Shown piece by piece: positions 1 through 12,359 of a stretch of DNA of 64,000 nucleotides. Below the pieces are notes generated by a model. That model did not search any database. It had not been told where the DNA came from and saw only the letters and a program-made list of their open reading frames with translations. The stretch's first letter is position 1; each line of letters opens with the position of its first letter. The DNA is from Echinococcus granulosus (Eukaryota > Platyhelminthes > Cestoda > Cyclophyllidea > Taeniidae). The stretch is taken from assembly GCF_000524195.1 (NCBI RefSeq), contig NW_020170423.1, positions 403,599-467,598 on the forward strand, written 5' to 3'. The position numbers and the translations under genes were made by a program.

Positions 1-799
1 AGAGGAGACATTTAATGGGGCGTTTCATCGATGCCAAGATAGGCAACATATAAATGGGAGAGGCAACAGAAATAAAATAGGGGGCAAATAAAGCCGACTC
101 ACGCCTGGCTACCCAGACAAAAAATTCACCCCAAGGGGCCATTTGGATGACAATTTCATCATCTGCATGTTCTGGTTCCACAATTTCAGCCATTCTAAAA
201 GTATCAAAAAGACAAGTACATACAAAAAGAAATATGCTGTTGCGACCACAGAAGACCGAAGACAAGTAGAGAAGCAAACTAGTAGCCCCACAAGAAAACG
301 AATTTGGGACAACATATGTAATGTAGTTAAGATGCGTTATAATACAACGAGAATAATGTTTGCAACGCGAATTCGATCTGTGATAGACAAAGCCATGCTG
401 TTACAAACAACCAAAGACGCCCAACAAAACCTAATAAAATATTACCGCTAGCAAAGTTTGAACAATATGGTCCTGTCTATGGCCTAATTATTGCACGTAT
501 TGCACCTTAAAACAGAACTCAGCAGACACACCCGAATCGGAATCCTCAAAGTACGCGCAAGTCATTTGAAGTATCAAAAGTTTGAACGTAAAGTGGAAGC
601 ACTGAAGACAAGTTATAAGAGTTTAACAAATACAAATCATTTAGTGTTATGATGTGCATGTCTATACACAGGATTTAGCATGGGCTACTCAAAGGTATAA
701 GGCAGAAATCTCTTATCCAAGAGTAGCATTTATTGTACGTTAACTATTTGAATTTTGCAATGTTATGAGTAGACTAATTGCCAGTAATTATATGGATAT
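1..799. other. Intergenic, no supported gene
   Basis: AT-rich sequence. An open frame of about 100 codons on the plus strand (143-451) has no recognisable domain, no convincing start context and no splice partners. I see no gene here. Confidence 0.5.
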
Positions 800-984
800 A
801 TGTGGGAGCCCCGACACTTCCCTGAAGACTAAAAAAGACATAATACATGGGCAGAATATATACATTCGGCATATAGGCATCGGGGATATTGGCATGGCCT
901 GGAGTTCAGCCCACCCGGCAAGACACAGTGGCCAAGACAGTGTCACTTCATTATAACCGGAGGTCAAACGACCAATGTATTACA
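800..984 (-). repeat. Solo TRIM-type terminal repeat
   Basis: A diverged minus-strand copy of the dispersed terminal repeat. The diagnostic outer end (reverse of TGTAATAC) is at 977-984 and the hairpin region (GGCATGGCC) is near 890-900. No internal region follows on either side, so it looks like a solo repeat. Confidence 0.65.
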
Positions 985-2967
985 TCTACTTTTTACTTAT
1001 TTTATTGTTCATCGCAGTGCTTTGTGTTTCATCTTTATTCGAAGCAGTATTCCTCAATGATTTTTCAAGAAATGTTTTCTTTCCGCGCACTTGTTTTAAG
1101 CTGAATATATTTTAACGTGGAGGTATTACTTTTAACTTACAGCATATTTGTTCCATCAAGGTGCAATTGTGGGCTGGTTGAGATATACTGCTGGTCTGAT
1201 ATTAGAATTACTGTGAAATAAACCTTTAACGAAATGATTGTGAATGCCAATTAGCCAGTGTAAACAAGTGGATCGTCTATGCAAATATTGCGTACACGAG
1301 TCCATTCCAAGTCACAATAGTAGCTGTTTAAATTAGCCTCACCTTTTCCCAGCCCCATGCCACTAATAAAGGCTCATTAAGACCAGTCCATAATTCATTT
1401 GGAACAATCTTTAATCCCCCTCTACTTCATGGTGACAAAAAGACTAAGCATTAAATCTGGCACGCACATTTACCCTCGAAGACAATTGGCACTTTGGCTA
1501 CAGAACGACTTTTTTTAGGTTAATTGACATTGGTGGTTCTCAAGACACAAATAAGGCAAATTAAGTTAAACAAGGAAATGATTTCACCTGTGCTCTTCGG
1601 TTCATTAACGAGTTAGGATATTAACATCTTTTGTATTTTTCCTAAGGTCGACTATTTTTAGCTCTGCTGCAAAACTTCTTCTACCCCTAACTTGCAAATG
1701 GATGCAGAGGCATAAAAAACCTGTAATAAGGAAAAGAAAGGGACGCAGTGCACATCAAGCAAGCGTGTCCTGCATATAATTAATTACGCCCTTCTCAAAA
1801 TACACTTTAGCCGAAAACAATGCAAGAGGCGTTTTTATGGTTTAACGGTTCCCTGAATCTGTCATTCTCTTAGGTTCAGTATGCAGATATAACAGGATGG
1901 GAAATTAAATGCAATGCAATTATGAAGCAAAGGTCTTTGCTACATTGTACTTCCTTCATGTTTCCTCATTTACTCCAATTTTCTCCTGAATCCTTCCTTA
2001 ACCGCAATCGTATCATGTGGAATCTCGACTGACTTATCTACCATTTTTACAACTCCTCTCTTTGAACCAAACAACCCTTCTCTGCGAAGTTAATACACTT
2101 TTCGACGGAAGACAAAATTGTCGGCTCAAGAAGTTCTCAAGAAGGTGGTTAAACCCGAGAAGTGTGAGGGATCAGGCGGCACAGCATAGTGACATTCGAA
2201 GGTGGAGAAGCGGAAGCGAATAGAGGAAACACTCAAAATCCGCTTCCTTCCTTCTCTGAACAAACCTCAAAAATAACCATAAGGAATCTGAAATGGGGCG
2301 ACACATTGCGAAAGCCCAATTACAGGCAGCGATTGTTGTGGCACCGACGTAAGTGATCGGGTCAGTTAATGAATTAATCAGGATTGTAAATCAGGACTTG
2401 GGTGGATAACTTAATGACTCCTGCATAATTTTTTATTAGTAAAAAAGGGTTCTAAGTGTAAGGTGAATATTTACGCTCCTTATTTCTGTAAAGTACTGAG
2501 TCTGAGGCAAAGCTCTGATTAAAAATTTACGACACACAAAAGGAGGAGGTGGAGCCATGCCATGCCGTAAAACCTCACAACATATGTTCATTTGTTCACC
2601 CATTGAGACTAATTTATAAAAACAATTCTTCAAGGCACAAATCTCTTTTTATACATTTGTAATTAGGCTAAGAGAGGTGGAGGGGAACGGCAATGTCTGG
2701 GAAAGTTGATCACCTGGTGGGTAATGCAGCTCCCGAAGTCATTATCCCTAGCTTTGCAACAATTTACGACCAGCATGCCTCCCTGTCTCTCAACACATTC
2801 TGCTTCAGTCAACAATACGCCTCTACTAGTGCCTCATCTGGGAAGGGGGAAACAAACTACCAAGGCAGCATTTTAAACCGTAGCACTCGCCAGCTTGATT
2901 TAAACAACAAACATGTGCTATTGATTTTGACAACTGACATGACTTATTTTGGGCGAGTAAGTTGGCC
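985..2967. other. Intergenic upstream of the KH-like gene
   Basis: No domain-bearing open frame, RNA gene or repeat was recognised. It presumably includes the promoter of the gene at 2968, but no TATA box or other core element stands out. Confidence 0.45.
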
Positions 2968-3831
2968 ATGGGGAATTGTGGACTCCACAGAAAGAGAAAG
3001 AAAGACGAAAAAGTTGAGGAACACGGCGATGAGCAGTTAGGACGAGTTAGCCAAAATTCCTACGGAAAGTCCAATGCTAGAGACGGGCCTGCAAAGCCAT
3101 CATCTAGGGCCATTGTGAAAGTCAGAAAACCGCTTCCTCCTTGGGGCTTCAATAGTCTTCCTATGCCTATTAGCATTCGACACTCTGCGAAAGTTGCAAA
3201 TGGTTCCAAAAATTTCCTCTCAATGTTCAAGAAGTACATACCAACGACAACACTAAAGAAGGGTGTTATTCACTTGCAACAGCGCTACCCCAAAGCCATA
3301 CCCTACGTGTATGCAACGGCTCTCGGTTTTGCTCGACTAGAACAGGCTTGGAAGAAGTGTAAATTTACTCGACGACCTGGCATAAAGTCACCCCGAGGTG
3401 GTGCTGGAGCTCCATTTTGTGATATAAAGCGACTAGATGATCGAGATGTTCCACCGGAAAAAGAGAAATGGTGGCGATATACCATGTTCTTATTAGTCGA
3501 TCCCCTAGAAAAGGACAAATTTCCCCGGAGATTGGCCGAAAATGGAGGTCAACTAGTCAGTGTTGAGAGCCGTACAGGTTGTGAAATCCGAATTGGGGAG
3601 AAAAAGTTCCTCTACCGCGGGAATCTCGTGCGCCACTTTTTCATCGACGGACCCACACAGAACGCCATTGTTTGCTGTCAAAATTCTCTACCCCAGTGGC
3701 TTTTCAAAAACGTCATCATTGACCACAAAAACAGCTACAGAAAGGAGCCACTGCCGCCGGAACCAATGTTAATGAAGTTGGAAAGATTCACCAACTTCGA
3801 AATGTCTCGACAGATGGCGTTAGTGAACTAA
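2968..3831 (+). CDS. KH-like domain protein with MGNC N-terminus, single coding exon
   Basis: Uninterrupted 287-codon frame. The chosen ATG sits in a strong context (GCCATGG); the frame can be extended upstream only by non-ATG codons. The N-terminus reads MGNCGLHRKRKK: glycine 2, cysteine 4 and a basic cluster, a layout compatible with N-myristoylation plus palmitoylation, although position 6 is Leu rather than the preferred Ser/Thr. Residues about 15-60 look disordered; 75-125 may be helical. Residues about 168-243 resemble a divergent KH RNA-binding fold: AENGGQLVSVESRTGCEI sits where the GxxG loop and following strand would be, and FFIDGPTQNAIVCC resembles the last strand and helix. A WW pair and proline-rich patches (PPWGF, PLPPEP) are also present. 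A polyadenylation signal follows at 3922. I do not recognise a named orthologue. The gene call is firm; the domain call is tentative. An intron in the 5' UTR cannot be excluded. Confidence 0.72.
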   Translation: MGNCGLHRKRKKDEKVEEHGDEQLGRVSQNSYGKSNARDGPAKPSSRAIVKVRKPLPPWGFNSLPMPISIRHSAKVANGSKNFLSMFKKYIPTTTLKKGVIHLQQRYPKAIPYVYATALGFARLEQAWKKCKFTRRPGIKSPRGGAGAPFCDIKRLDDRDVPPEKEKWWRYTMFLLVDPLEKDKFPRRLAENGGQLVSVESRTGCEIRIGEKKFLYRGNLVRHFFIDGPTQNAIVCCQNSLPQWLFKNVIIDHKNSYRKEPLPPEPMLMKLERFTNFEMSRQMALVN

Positions 3832-3921
3832 AGGCCGGCGTTTGCATTTCGGACAGTTTTCACAGACAAACAAAAATGCCTTGTATACATTCTTCACAGG
3901 GAGAACTGTTAAGTGACTTTG

Positions 3922-3927
3922 AATAAA
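3922..3927 (+). terminator. Polyadenylation signal AATAAA
   Basis: Canonical AATAAA 91 bases after the stop codon of the KH-like gene, followed by an A-run. It fits as the 3' end of that transcript. Confidence 0.6.
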
Positions 3928-3931
3928 AAAA

Positions 3932-6326
3932 ACAACATATTTCAATAGAATTTTGTTTGCTAGTATAAAGACTTGTATGATTGTCCGGGTTTAAAGAAGT
4001 AAATACGAGACAATTAATTCCAAGTAGAGTGGTAAATGTCCTAATCAAACTTTTTTAAAGTAAGCAAAAATAAGAAATAGATTAATTTACTCCTTCAAAC
4101 AATCCCAGATGTCTAGTGAAGTTTTGCGCAGTCAGGAAATGGAATCGCTGGTACCTATCACATGAAAAATCAGATGTCTTGGAGAGGAAATGACCAATGG
4201 AAAGGTCGCGGAACCGTTAGCTTAAAGGTGTGCTGGTAACCCAAACTGCAAAGATTTCGGAGGTTGTCCGACAAGCCAGATCGCATAGACACGTAGCAAA
4301 ATCTAATCTGTCCACATTACAGTGAGAGCTAACCAGTAGTTATTTATACATCATTGGTAGAAGATCGGGACAATTTACAAGTCTGTGAGTGAACTGAAAA
4401 TACAACCTTCTTTACAAAAAAGGTGGCTTTGATCTCACCGACGGTACATAAAATGAAAGAATGTATGACCATTTTTACGTTGTAATTACATAAAAAGGTG
4501 TTCAAGTGAAAATGGGGACTTTTGCTTTTGGAGCAATTCGGAGGGTATGGATGTGAGTGAGTGAGTGCCGTAGGCGAGGGCTTCTGCAGGCTAGACGGCA
4601 GGTTGCAGTGGTGGGGTCTGCTTGCCCACCCACTGGTTTATCCTCGTACCTGCGGCAGATTTCAGACACCATAAGGTGATAGAACTATCAGTCAATCAAC
4701 TGTGAGCGACTTGAGCAATGTACAAATGTCAAAAACGCCTCCACCGTTACCAGTGATGACCCAGGTCATAGCCGCAGCAGGCATTCGTGTAAACGTCATA
4801 TGTTGACGTATCAAAACTCTGTGGTGTGAGGAAATTGCAAAAACATTGGAAATACGAAAGCACCTGCCAATTTAAAAGCCACTTCATACTGGAAGTCAAG
4901 ACAAACGTAAGCAAGTAGGCTATTCTTGAATTTTTTAGCATATCAATAGACCTTTGAAGTTCCGAGTCTTTCAGGCACTAATAAGATTGGAGGAGAGTAA
5001 GTGTAAAGCTGAAAAGGAGGGTTGTGCTGAAGAGAAAATCTCGATTTCTCTACAGAACCTTTTACCTTATTGTTCTTTTAAGCATTAGAGTTCCGGTTTG
5101 ACTTGAACGATTGTCTGGACGGCTTGCAACTCCCTATTTTTGGACAGTAACAATTTTTTTGGAAGAATTAAATGGTCACAGAAAGTTTTTCCAAATATTT
5201 TATTCGCTGTAACGGCTGTTACATAGCATATGGATTTTTTGAAGATGCCTAAATGACGCGTTTTATCACTTAAAGCTGGGCTAAAATGCCCTTCCTCACC
5301 ACAAATCAGTCAGTTGACCAGCCACCTAGGCGTCCAGCATTGTAAAATGTACACTGGAAGAAGTGCAGAAAAAAGTGGGTAGTCTTTAAGGCCTGTTGAC
5401 ATCAACTACTAGTAAATTTGTGGAGAAATCTTCTCCTTAGTGTCCTTCACGGTTTTCCCTCCCCAGTTGGTGTATGTGTAAACCTAATATCCCATCATCA
5501 CTAACCGTAAGGGCGAATAGGAGTAGCTGCTGGCACACACTACAAATGCTATGCAACGAATTTGACATGAAGTTAGCTCCAGAATCTATCAAATCCAGTT
5601 AACCTGTTTTAGTAAAACTAGAGGGGCTCAAAACCATATCAACTAGGGTCAACTTACATTAGGTATCACAAAGTTTTAAAAGTGAGCTGAAATCCACAAT
5701 AAGTAGTATCACGTCGGTAGAATGACATTTCTGTGAAAACAATAGTGTGCGCAATGGGTCTGTTAAAAGTCTCCAAAAGTCATAAAAAATTATTCAACTA
5801 GGGCCATAGTAAAACGGCACAAAAATTATTTTATCACTTGTTCTAATTTATGATGATATTTAACTGCATCGAGATACTAATAAATCACATCTTGACAATC
5901 CCCTCACTATTCTGACAATCGGATGAATCGCAGGAAGTGTGCCTTACAAGTAAGCACCCGACATGAAAAGCACTTTCTTTCAACCACATGATGGACTGTA
6001 ATTTCATCCGTTTGCATTGTCCCTACGGGACCCGACAGGTTGCGTACAGGGTCCGCCCTGCAGGCACCGCAGAGAACCAGGCTACACGCATTCATTACTG
6101 TCACCTCAAGTTCGGTACACTTGCTATTTATAGTTGGTGAGGAAAATTACAGAATTTCTAATTAACCTTAAAGTGAAATTTAGTGAATTACGTTTTTTGT
6201 TATGAATATCCACTTAGGAATGCTTAAACTTTGTCGAAATGACCCCGAATGCATTTACGGGTGGTCAGTAAAAGTGAGGTGGTGGGCAGTCCACCTACAG
6301 AGACCTCAAAAAATATGTAGATATTT
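3932..6326. other. Intergenic, nothing recognised
   Basis: No open frame with domain content, no tRNA or rRNA signature and no clear repeat. A short GTGAGTGAGTGAGTG stretch near 4553 is simple sequence. Confidence 0.45.
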
Positions 6327-7330
6327 GTCATATAGCACACTCAGTCTTTCCTGAAGTCAAAGGAAGCCACAGTATTAGGTCGTAAAATGCAATGGCTAAG
6401 TAGAAAAAAATGATACGGGTTGCGGAGGCTAAGGGCATGGTCCGGTGGCCATGCTGCCCAGCAGAGATACAAAAGCCAAGCCTAAAGTGCTCGCATAAAC
6501 AAAACGTAGAGTCAAACAAGTAGCCAACGTATTACATAGACGCTGTCATCTTTCCAGCGTCGTGCCCAGCGCCCCCACCTTAATCAACCTCCCGCATAGA
6601 CCAACACAGCACAGTCGGTGCTGTAAGAAGTAACACTCGCCAACCAAACGCACCAGTCCTGGAATTTGCTTGCATCTTAGATGATAGCTAACTGCGAATT
6701 CATTGATACCTTCTGGCAATTTCATTGGATCCAGGGCTTCATCCCATTGGGAGCTGGGTTGGGGGCAGGAAGAATGCACTGGCAAAGGCCACGGCTTCGA
6801 AAAGTTTCTTTAAAATAAGGTCCCGCTTGTGTTCCTCCTTCCCACTTTGCTCTCACGTCAGTGCTGCCTATCCATACCTGCCTGGGCTCTATCCAGCAGA
6901 TGGAGAGGTAAAAAAGGTATCACTTGTCCACTTAGCTGACCATCTTCATGTAGATGCCAAGAACAGATCTGCAGTAAACTTTTTCAGATAATTCACAACT
7001 AGCTTAGCCTCGGTTGTTATGGGCGATCCTGGAGAACATGAGAGTAGGTTAGTTACTGAACGTAGATGTCACTTTCAACCTTTCGGTTGGAGGTCATCGC
7101 GGGTCCTCCCATCCGCAACATATGCCTTTAAGCAATAGAAATTGGGATAATTGTCCTTTAGGATAGAGTATGCTTTCTGCTGCCACCAATGTAGAGCTCC
7201 GAGTCTTTCTTCAAGCCAGAAGTAGTCCTAGTGCTTGGCCGTACAGAAGGGTTACTGAATTGACGTGGTGGTAATGCCGCTTAGCTGAGGGACAATAATG
7301 GAGAGCTAAACAAGTGGCCAAAGTATTACA
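6327..7330 (-). mobile_element. TRIM-type element, near full length
   Basis: Minus-strand copy with the order terminal repeat - interior - terminal repeat. The 3' repeat lies at about 6327-6540 and contains the hairpin at 6434-6455 (GGCATGGTCC..GGCCATGC). The 5' repeat lies at about 7195-7330, ending with the reverse of TGTAATAC at 7323-7330. The roughly 650 bp interior matches, in reverse, the interiors at 15.8-16.5, 18.6-19.3 and 27.0-27.7 kb. No protein is encoded. It lies between genes. Confidence 0.7.
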
Positions 7331-8394
7331 TTTATTTTGTTCAAACTTGACTAGTGGATAAGTGAAGCTGTGTGGATATGCAGGAAAGCCGGAATTTGTA
7401 ACAGTAGTCGCGTAAAAGGTGACCCTTTTTCAAGACCCTTATCTGAGGCTGCTCTGAATAAATCTATTGTCCAAAGATAAAACCACAAAATTTCTTTCTC
7501 ATACAGATCTGTATTTTCCTGCTTGAGAAGGAATTTCTTATAGAGTCACAAAAGATTAGGGCCAATCCACCAACCAATCAGGTTCTAGAAATCGCAGTGT
7601 AGCGACGGTATCACTCGTGACCCTTATGTACACCAACGACATTAAAGTGGAGAAATAAGCTCTTTTTTTAAAAAAAAACTTTTCTCCCTTTTTTAAAGTG
7701 TTTTATTTTTGCTAAAATTTCTCGCGTTTATTTGATTGTTGAAGTGGGTGCTAACCCCCAACACGTTCATGAGGCGACACAGTCCACCTCGTTTCCAGCT
7801 AACCACATTTTAGTGGCAAGTAAAACATTTCCATTGGTTGCTCTGTGCTCCTTCTATCAGTGTGGGACTTGTGGGTAAAAGCACCAAATCGTTACAAAAT
7901 GGTGCAAAATGCTTGAAAGTGGATTTAAAATAAAACATGACTGTCAACCTTTTTTGTGGGATTTATACCCTCGGCACATGCAATGAGGCGGTGGTAATAA
8001 TAGAGCTAAAGTAGGGCTTTAAAACAAATAAACTTGGCCTTAATGACAGGTGTAATTGAATTCTTTGTAAAAACCACCACCATAACACACACCCGTAGTT
8101 TTGGCTTTTATTTTGGAGGCGGGCGAGGGCGAGGGGGATCGGGGGGCTATCACTCACGCCCAAATAATTCGAGGCAAGCACGCCCACAACACATAAACAA
8201 CAAAGTGACTTTAATTAGTTCAACTTTCTTCTCCCTTGACGAAACAGTCGAGTTTGTTTTAATAAATGATGTGGTGGTTCTTTAATCTTAACATTCAAAA
8301 AGATGATTGCCCTTAATTTTCACACCCATCGATATACCTGCCACATTTTATGCCTTTAATCAAGCCTATGAAGGTATGGGAATGAATAAATACG
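7331..8394. other. Intergenic, nothing recognised
   Basis: Contains a G-rich patch near 8117-8148 that reads as Gly/Arg repeats on the plus strand, but no supported gene. Confidence 0.4.
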
Positions 8395-8575
8395 ATTGCG
8401 GTGCCCCAAGTCTTCCCTAAAGGCGAAAGAATACGCACCACTAGGACAACAATGTATTGCTGATATATAGAAGGGTGGAGGAGCTTTTGGCATGACCCGG
8501 AGGTCGTGCCACCTAGCGAAAACACAAAAGACGGAGCAAAACAAAGTAAAAACAAACAGTCAAAGTACTATGAAG
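8395..8575 (-). repeat. Solo TRIM-type terminal repeat
   Basis: Minus-strand solo copy. The hairpin is at about 8489-8511 (GGCATGACC, four-base loop, GGTCGTGCC). The change GGCC to GACC in one arm is matched by GGTC in the other, so pairing is preserved. Confidence 0.65.
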
Positions 8576-9089
8576 ATTCACTACCTTGATTTCTAGAAGA
8601 ATGCACTACTTAATATGATTCAAAACTGCGACTAGCGTCCCCCTAGATGTTACACTCCAAGATAAAGGTGCGAATGGATCGTCGATGCAAGTCGTTCAAA
8701 TTGCGCCAACTCAGCGTTGGAACTATCACTGACTGACAACATCACCAAAAGCACCTTTAAAAGAAGATTTTAGGAAGGGACTTCACAGAGGTGGAATAGG
8801 CTTGGCTGCTTTTTGAGTAGTAGAGAAAGTTTATTTCATACTTTTGATGTGGAAAACTTCGAAGTGATTTCGCATTAAAATAAAAACTGTAGTTTTTGGT
8901 ATTTACAGATGCTGGTAACTTTTCCACTTTTATCTTACTTGTAATTTTTCCTCTTCGAATGACATTTAGTAAATGATAAAAAAGTGGAGAGGATAATGAG
9001 TGAAGAAGATGGAAAGACGCTTTGTCTTGTTGCCAAGATTTCGGTGATTACCAAACCAAAAAAAAGTAGCTCCAAATTGCCACCACGCC

Positions 9090-10130
9090 ATTACAACGTT
9101 TCGATGGTTGATTTAACTCGGCGCTTGATTAGGCCACCGCAAATTGTACCTCGACCCGGTGGCATGGCCTCCGAATCATGTTAGTAGCCCTCCTTCCCAG
9201 TATTATGATATCTTTTGTATTCAGGGGAGACTTGGGGCACTACGCTATTTATACAGCATATAATGTAGTACTTAAGTAGTTTGCTTAACACTCCCTTTAC
9301 GCAAGCATTTAAAGTTCCTCTGGCATGACTCTCGGACCAAGCCAGTGGCCTCTTAGCCCTTCTGTACTTCAGCAATGCATATTCTGCCCCAACATTATGT
9401 CTTCTTTTGCCCTATCTATTGCTGATCATTAAACCTCCATGCGATGGAGGAAGGTTAAATATATGTAGGGTTGATAAGGACGCTGACCTTCAACAACTAC
9501 CTCGGTCCCATGTTCTCTATAAATGCTAATAATAACTGAAGCGAGTGGCATCGGTCGTGAAACATCTAGAACAGTTCGCTACGGAGCTGTCTATGGTACC
9601 TGCTGTTACTGCGATACCTCTTCAACCTCCCTACTAGCTGAAGAGAGCCTAGATTAATGTAAAACAAGTTGGCAAGGGCAAATAGATACGAAAACTTAGC
9701 CTCGCAAAATTAGATTTAAACTGGTCCATTGTTATATGCCTCTGCGTCGGACCGAGTGTTCTTACATCCAGCGACGGGCACATGTGATGGCTAGCACATT
9801 TTCCCGTCCTCCTTCCCAATTTTTTAACAGAACGAAGCTACAGATCCAATGTAATTGTCAGCAGGCATCAGTAACGTTGCGGTCAAATATCTCCTCAACT
9901 ACAGGCAACTTCAATGATTAGCTCTGTCGGTTTACTTATAGCACCGACGTTGTTATGCTGGTTGACGTGGGAGCTCCGGGGATTATGCAATAATTTGATC
10001 ATTTGTTGAACACTTCGTTTTGATTTAGTGGGCCTTGAAGGCTCCGCTTTTGTATCTTTCTTCGGGCGGGATGGCCTCCTGGATGAGCCAGTAGTACCCT
10101 AGCACTTCTCTACGACGGCAATACGTTTCC
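9090..10130 (+). mobile_element. TRIM-type element with duplicated 5' terminal repeat
   Basis: Two tandem terminal repeats (about 9090-9240 and 9262-9420) are followed by the family interior and a further repeat at about 9985-10130. Anchors are the hairpin segments near 9161 and 9323, the interior landmarks near 9560-9600 and 9720-9900, and the TTTGATCATTTGTTGAAC start of the last repeat near 9992. Diverged and non-coding. A 60-codon plus-strand frame (8993-9184) runs into the first repeat and takes its last 25 or so codons from it. Confidence 0.65.
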
Positions 10131-10950
10131 ATTCAACGTGTTATGGTTCTTTTAGTCTGTAGGAAAGATTCGACGGTGTGTGTTTGCATAAAGGTCTAAA
10201 CTGCGGGTAAAAAGTAGTTTATCAGATCTTAATTGAAACACCACGGTACTTGTTGGAAGGAGGCCCCTTTGATTAGCGAATAAAGAAGTTTAGGTCGCTT
10301 ATTTAAAGTTGATCTAGAGATAAAAAGGTTGAAATAATCGAGTCCCATATTAAGACAGTAACAAGTAAACATGCAGACAGTCATACATCCTTCAATGTGT
10401 CTGACAGAGATGCTTGTGTACCCAAATTCTAATTTATTTTGAGAGGAGAAAGTGCTGGTGAACGGGTTGATTGGAGCCTCAACGCGAAACCAGCCGACTT
10501 GAAGGTGGCGTAAGCGCATTTTTAAACACCCAAGACAATTTCTCCATTCAATCATTTGCAGCAAAATGCGCCCTGGGCTAAAATAGAACCATCAAATGTA
10601 AATCCACGCGGAAGTGCGGTCAAGATAGGATCTGGCATAGGCTTCCACCAACCGCTTGTTGCATGTGCTATTCAATTAGAGTGACCCTAATTATTCTCCC
10701 CAGTAAAAACTGAGATATTATTGTTGCCAAATAAACAAATAAGCAGACAGTTTCACATTTGTTTTGGTAGATGTATTATTTGTCCTAGGTGTTTCCTCAC
10801 AGCCTCGGATTTTTAAGCGAGGGATAGCAAACAACGCATTTCCATCGGAGGTGTCCAAGAACGATTTTATAGTTACTATCGTAGCATCATGCTCTTTGCT
10901 AAGCACGAGCTGAAGCAGCCTATAGCCTTCCCTCTTTCACAGTAACATAC
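10131..10950. other. Intergenic, nothing recognised
   Basis: A 111-codon minus-strand frame (10229-10564) carries no recognisable domain and no splice context. I see no gene. Confidence 0.4.
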
Positions 10951-11142
10951 TGTAACACTTGTTGCCTGTTTAAATCTTCGTTCTGATCAGGAGGTGACTT
11001 AGGGCTCCGCCTTTGCACTTCCATTGGGCGGCCTGGTCTCCGACCCGAGCCAGTGGCCCCAACTCCTTCCACAAGCCGACAATGCATTATCAGTCCTAGT
11101 AATAGGTCTTCTCTTGTCTCTGGAGAAGTCTTGAGGTGCTTA
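10951..11142 (+). repeat. Solo TRIM-type terminal repeat, well preserved
   Basis: A clean solo copy of about 190 bp. It starts TGTAACACTT, has the central TTAGGGCTCCGCC block at 11000, hairpin-region sequence near 11030-11065, and ends near GAGGTGCTTA. Useful as a reference for terminal repeat length. Confidence 0.7.
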
Positions 11143-12359
11143 AATACATTTATTTTAAAGTACCACTGGCAGTCCAATGAACGAAGCCGCTGATTGCTCC
11201 TTCCACTGATGCCCTAGGACCGTCTTTGGAACAATCATCATGACTCTAGCTGTCAACAGGTGTCGAAAGAATAAAGGTTCTCAATCACGTAAGTATATGC
11301 ACCCTAGGCGAGGTGAGATAGCATAATCTTTTTTTAGTACAGAGTAGGAAATGTACTTAGGGCATGTTGATGTACTTTTCCACGGCGCGATTTGTGAGTA
11401 GGTGAAAGCGAGAATTAAGTCTATTACAGAGGATAAATTTTCACACCAAACTACCCTGATTATGACAATTTAAAATATCTCTTTATTTTCCGTTTCACCA
11501 GAGCTTACAATGGAGAGATTTTCAGGTTCACCCTGCCTCTGTCCACTACCTAGGTGTGATAGACGAGGGCAGCAGTGACCGGAAAAAGAGGGCAAAATTT
11601 TTCCGGAAAATACCTACTTTTAAAGCATAATGCTAAAGAAAATATTTTTACACAATTTTTATCAAAAAATGTCTATCCTATAACACCTACTGGTGATATG
11701 GTGAGAAAAGGTTTGCATGAATGTATTTGTACCCTTTACATCCACCTTGAAGTCCTCTCTCAGTGTACAAGTTATGAACAAGTTTTGAGAAGCTCTTAAT
11801 TATAAATTAGGATACTGAGGACATAAAAGATAATTGCATGGAGACGAAAGCGTTACAGGAAGCATAAAACTGCCTACCAGCCTCCTCCAATGCAGCATAA
11901 GTCCATTTCGTGTATCGCCATAATTGTTGCTTTTCTTCATTGTCTTATTACCTCCTTCTAGGCGTTTCCACGCCCCTCTAGCAGGCATTCACAGTAGCGG
12001 TGAATGAGCACCTTCTCTTCAGGCTTATTTTTGGAAACTTTAGTGGCACAAAGTCCATAATTAATACCAACATAAAAACCAGTGGTACCTTAACTTTCCC
12101 CTCCAGTGCAGTAAGGCAAGATGTGGTTAAAAACTACTCGGTGGCTTTTTTCAATCCTTACGTGGGTACGCATGCACTATGGCCTGTTTGCAATACGTGG
12201 GGAGATAAACTTGGCCTATGAATAGATAAACAGACAGTCCAGAGCCGATGAAATGCATAACCCCCCCCCCACCTCCAGAATCATTAGGCCGACAGAGTTG
12301 AATGGGTAACACTATGGGTTTATGACAGAGGCGCGTATACTTTCTCCGTGTGTATCGTT
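11143..12359. other. Intergenic, nothing recognised
   Basis: No gene recognised. A run of ten C lies at 12261-12270. Confidence 0.4.

Noticed and set aside
7963..8285. Gly/Arg-rich frame (GGGRGRGGSGG), considered as an RGG-box protein
   Set aside because: The Gly/Arg run covers only about a dozen codons; flanks lack start context, splice sites and homology.
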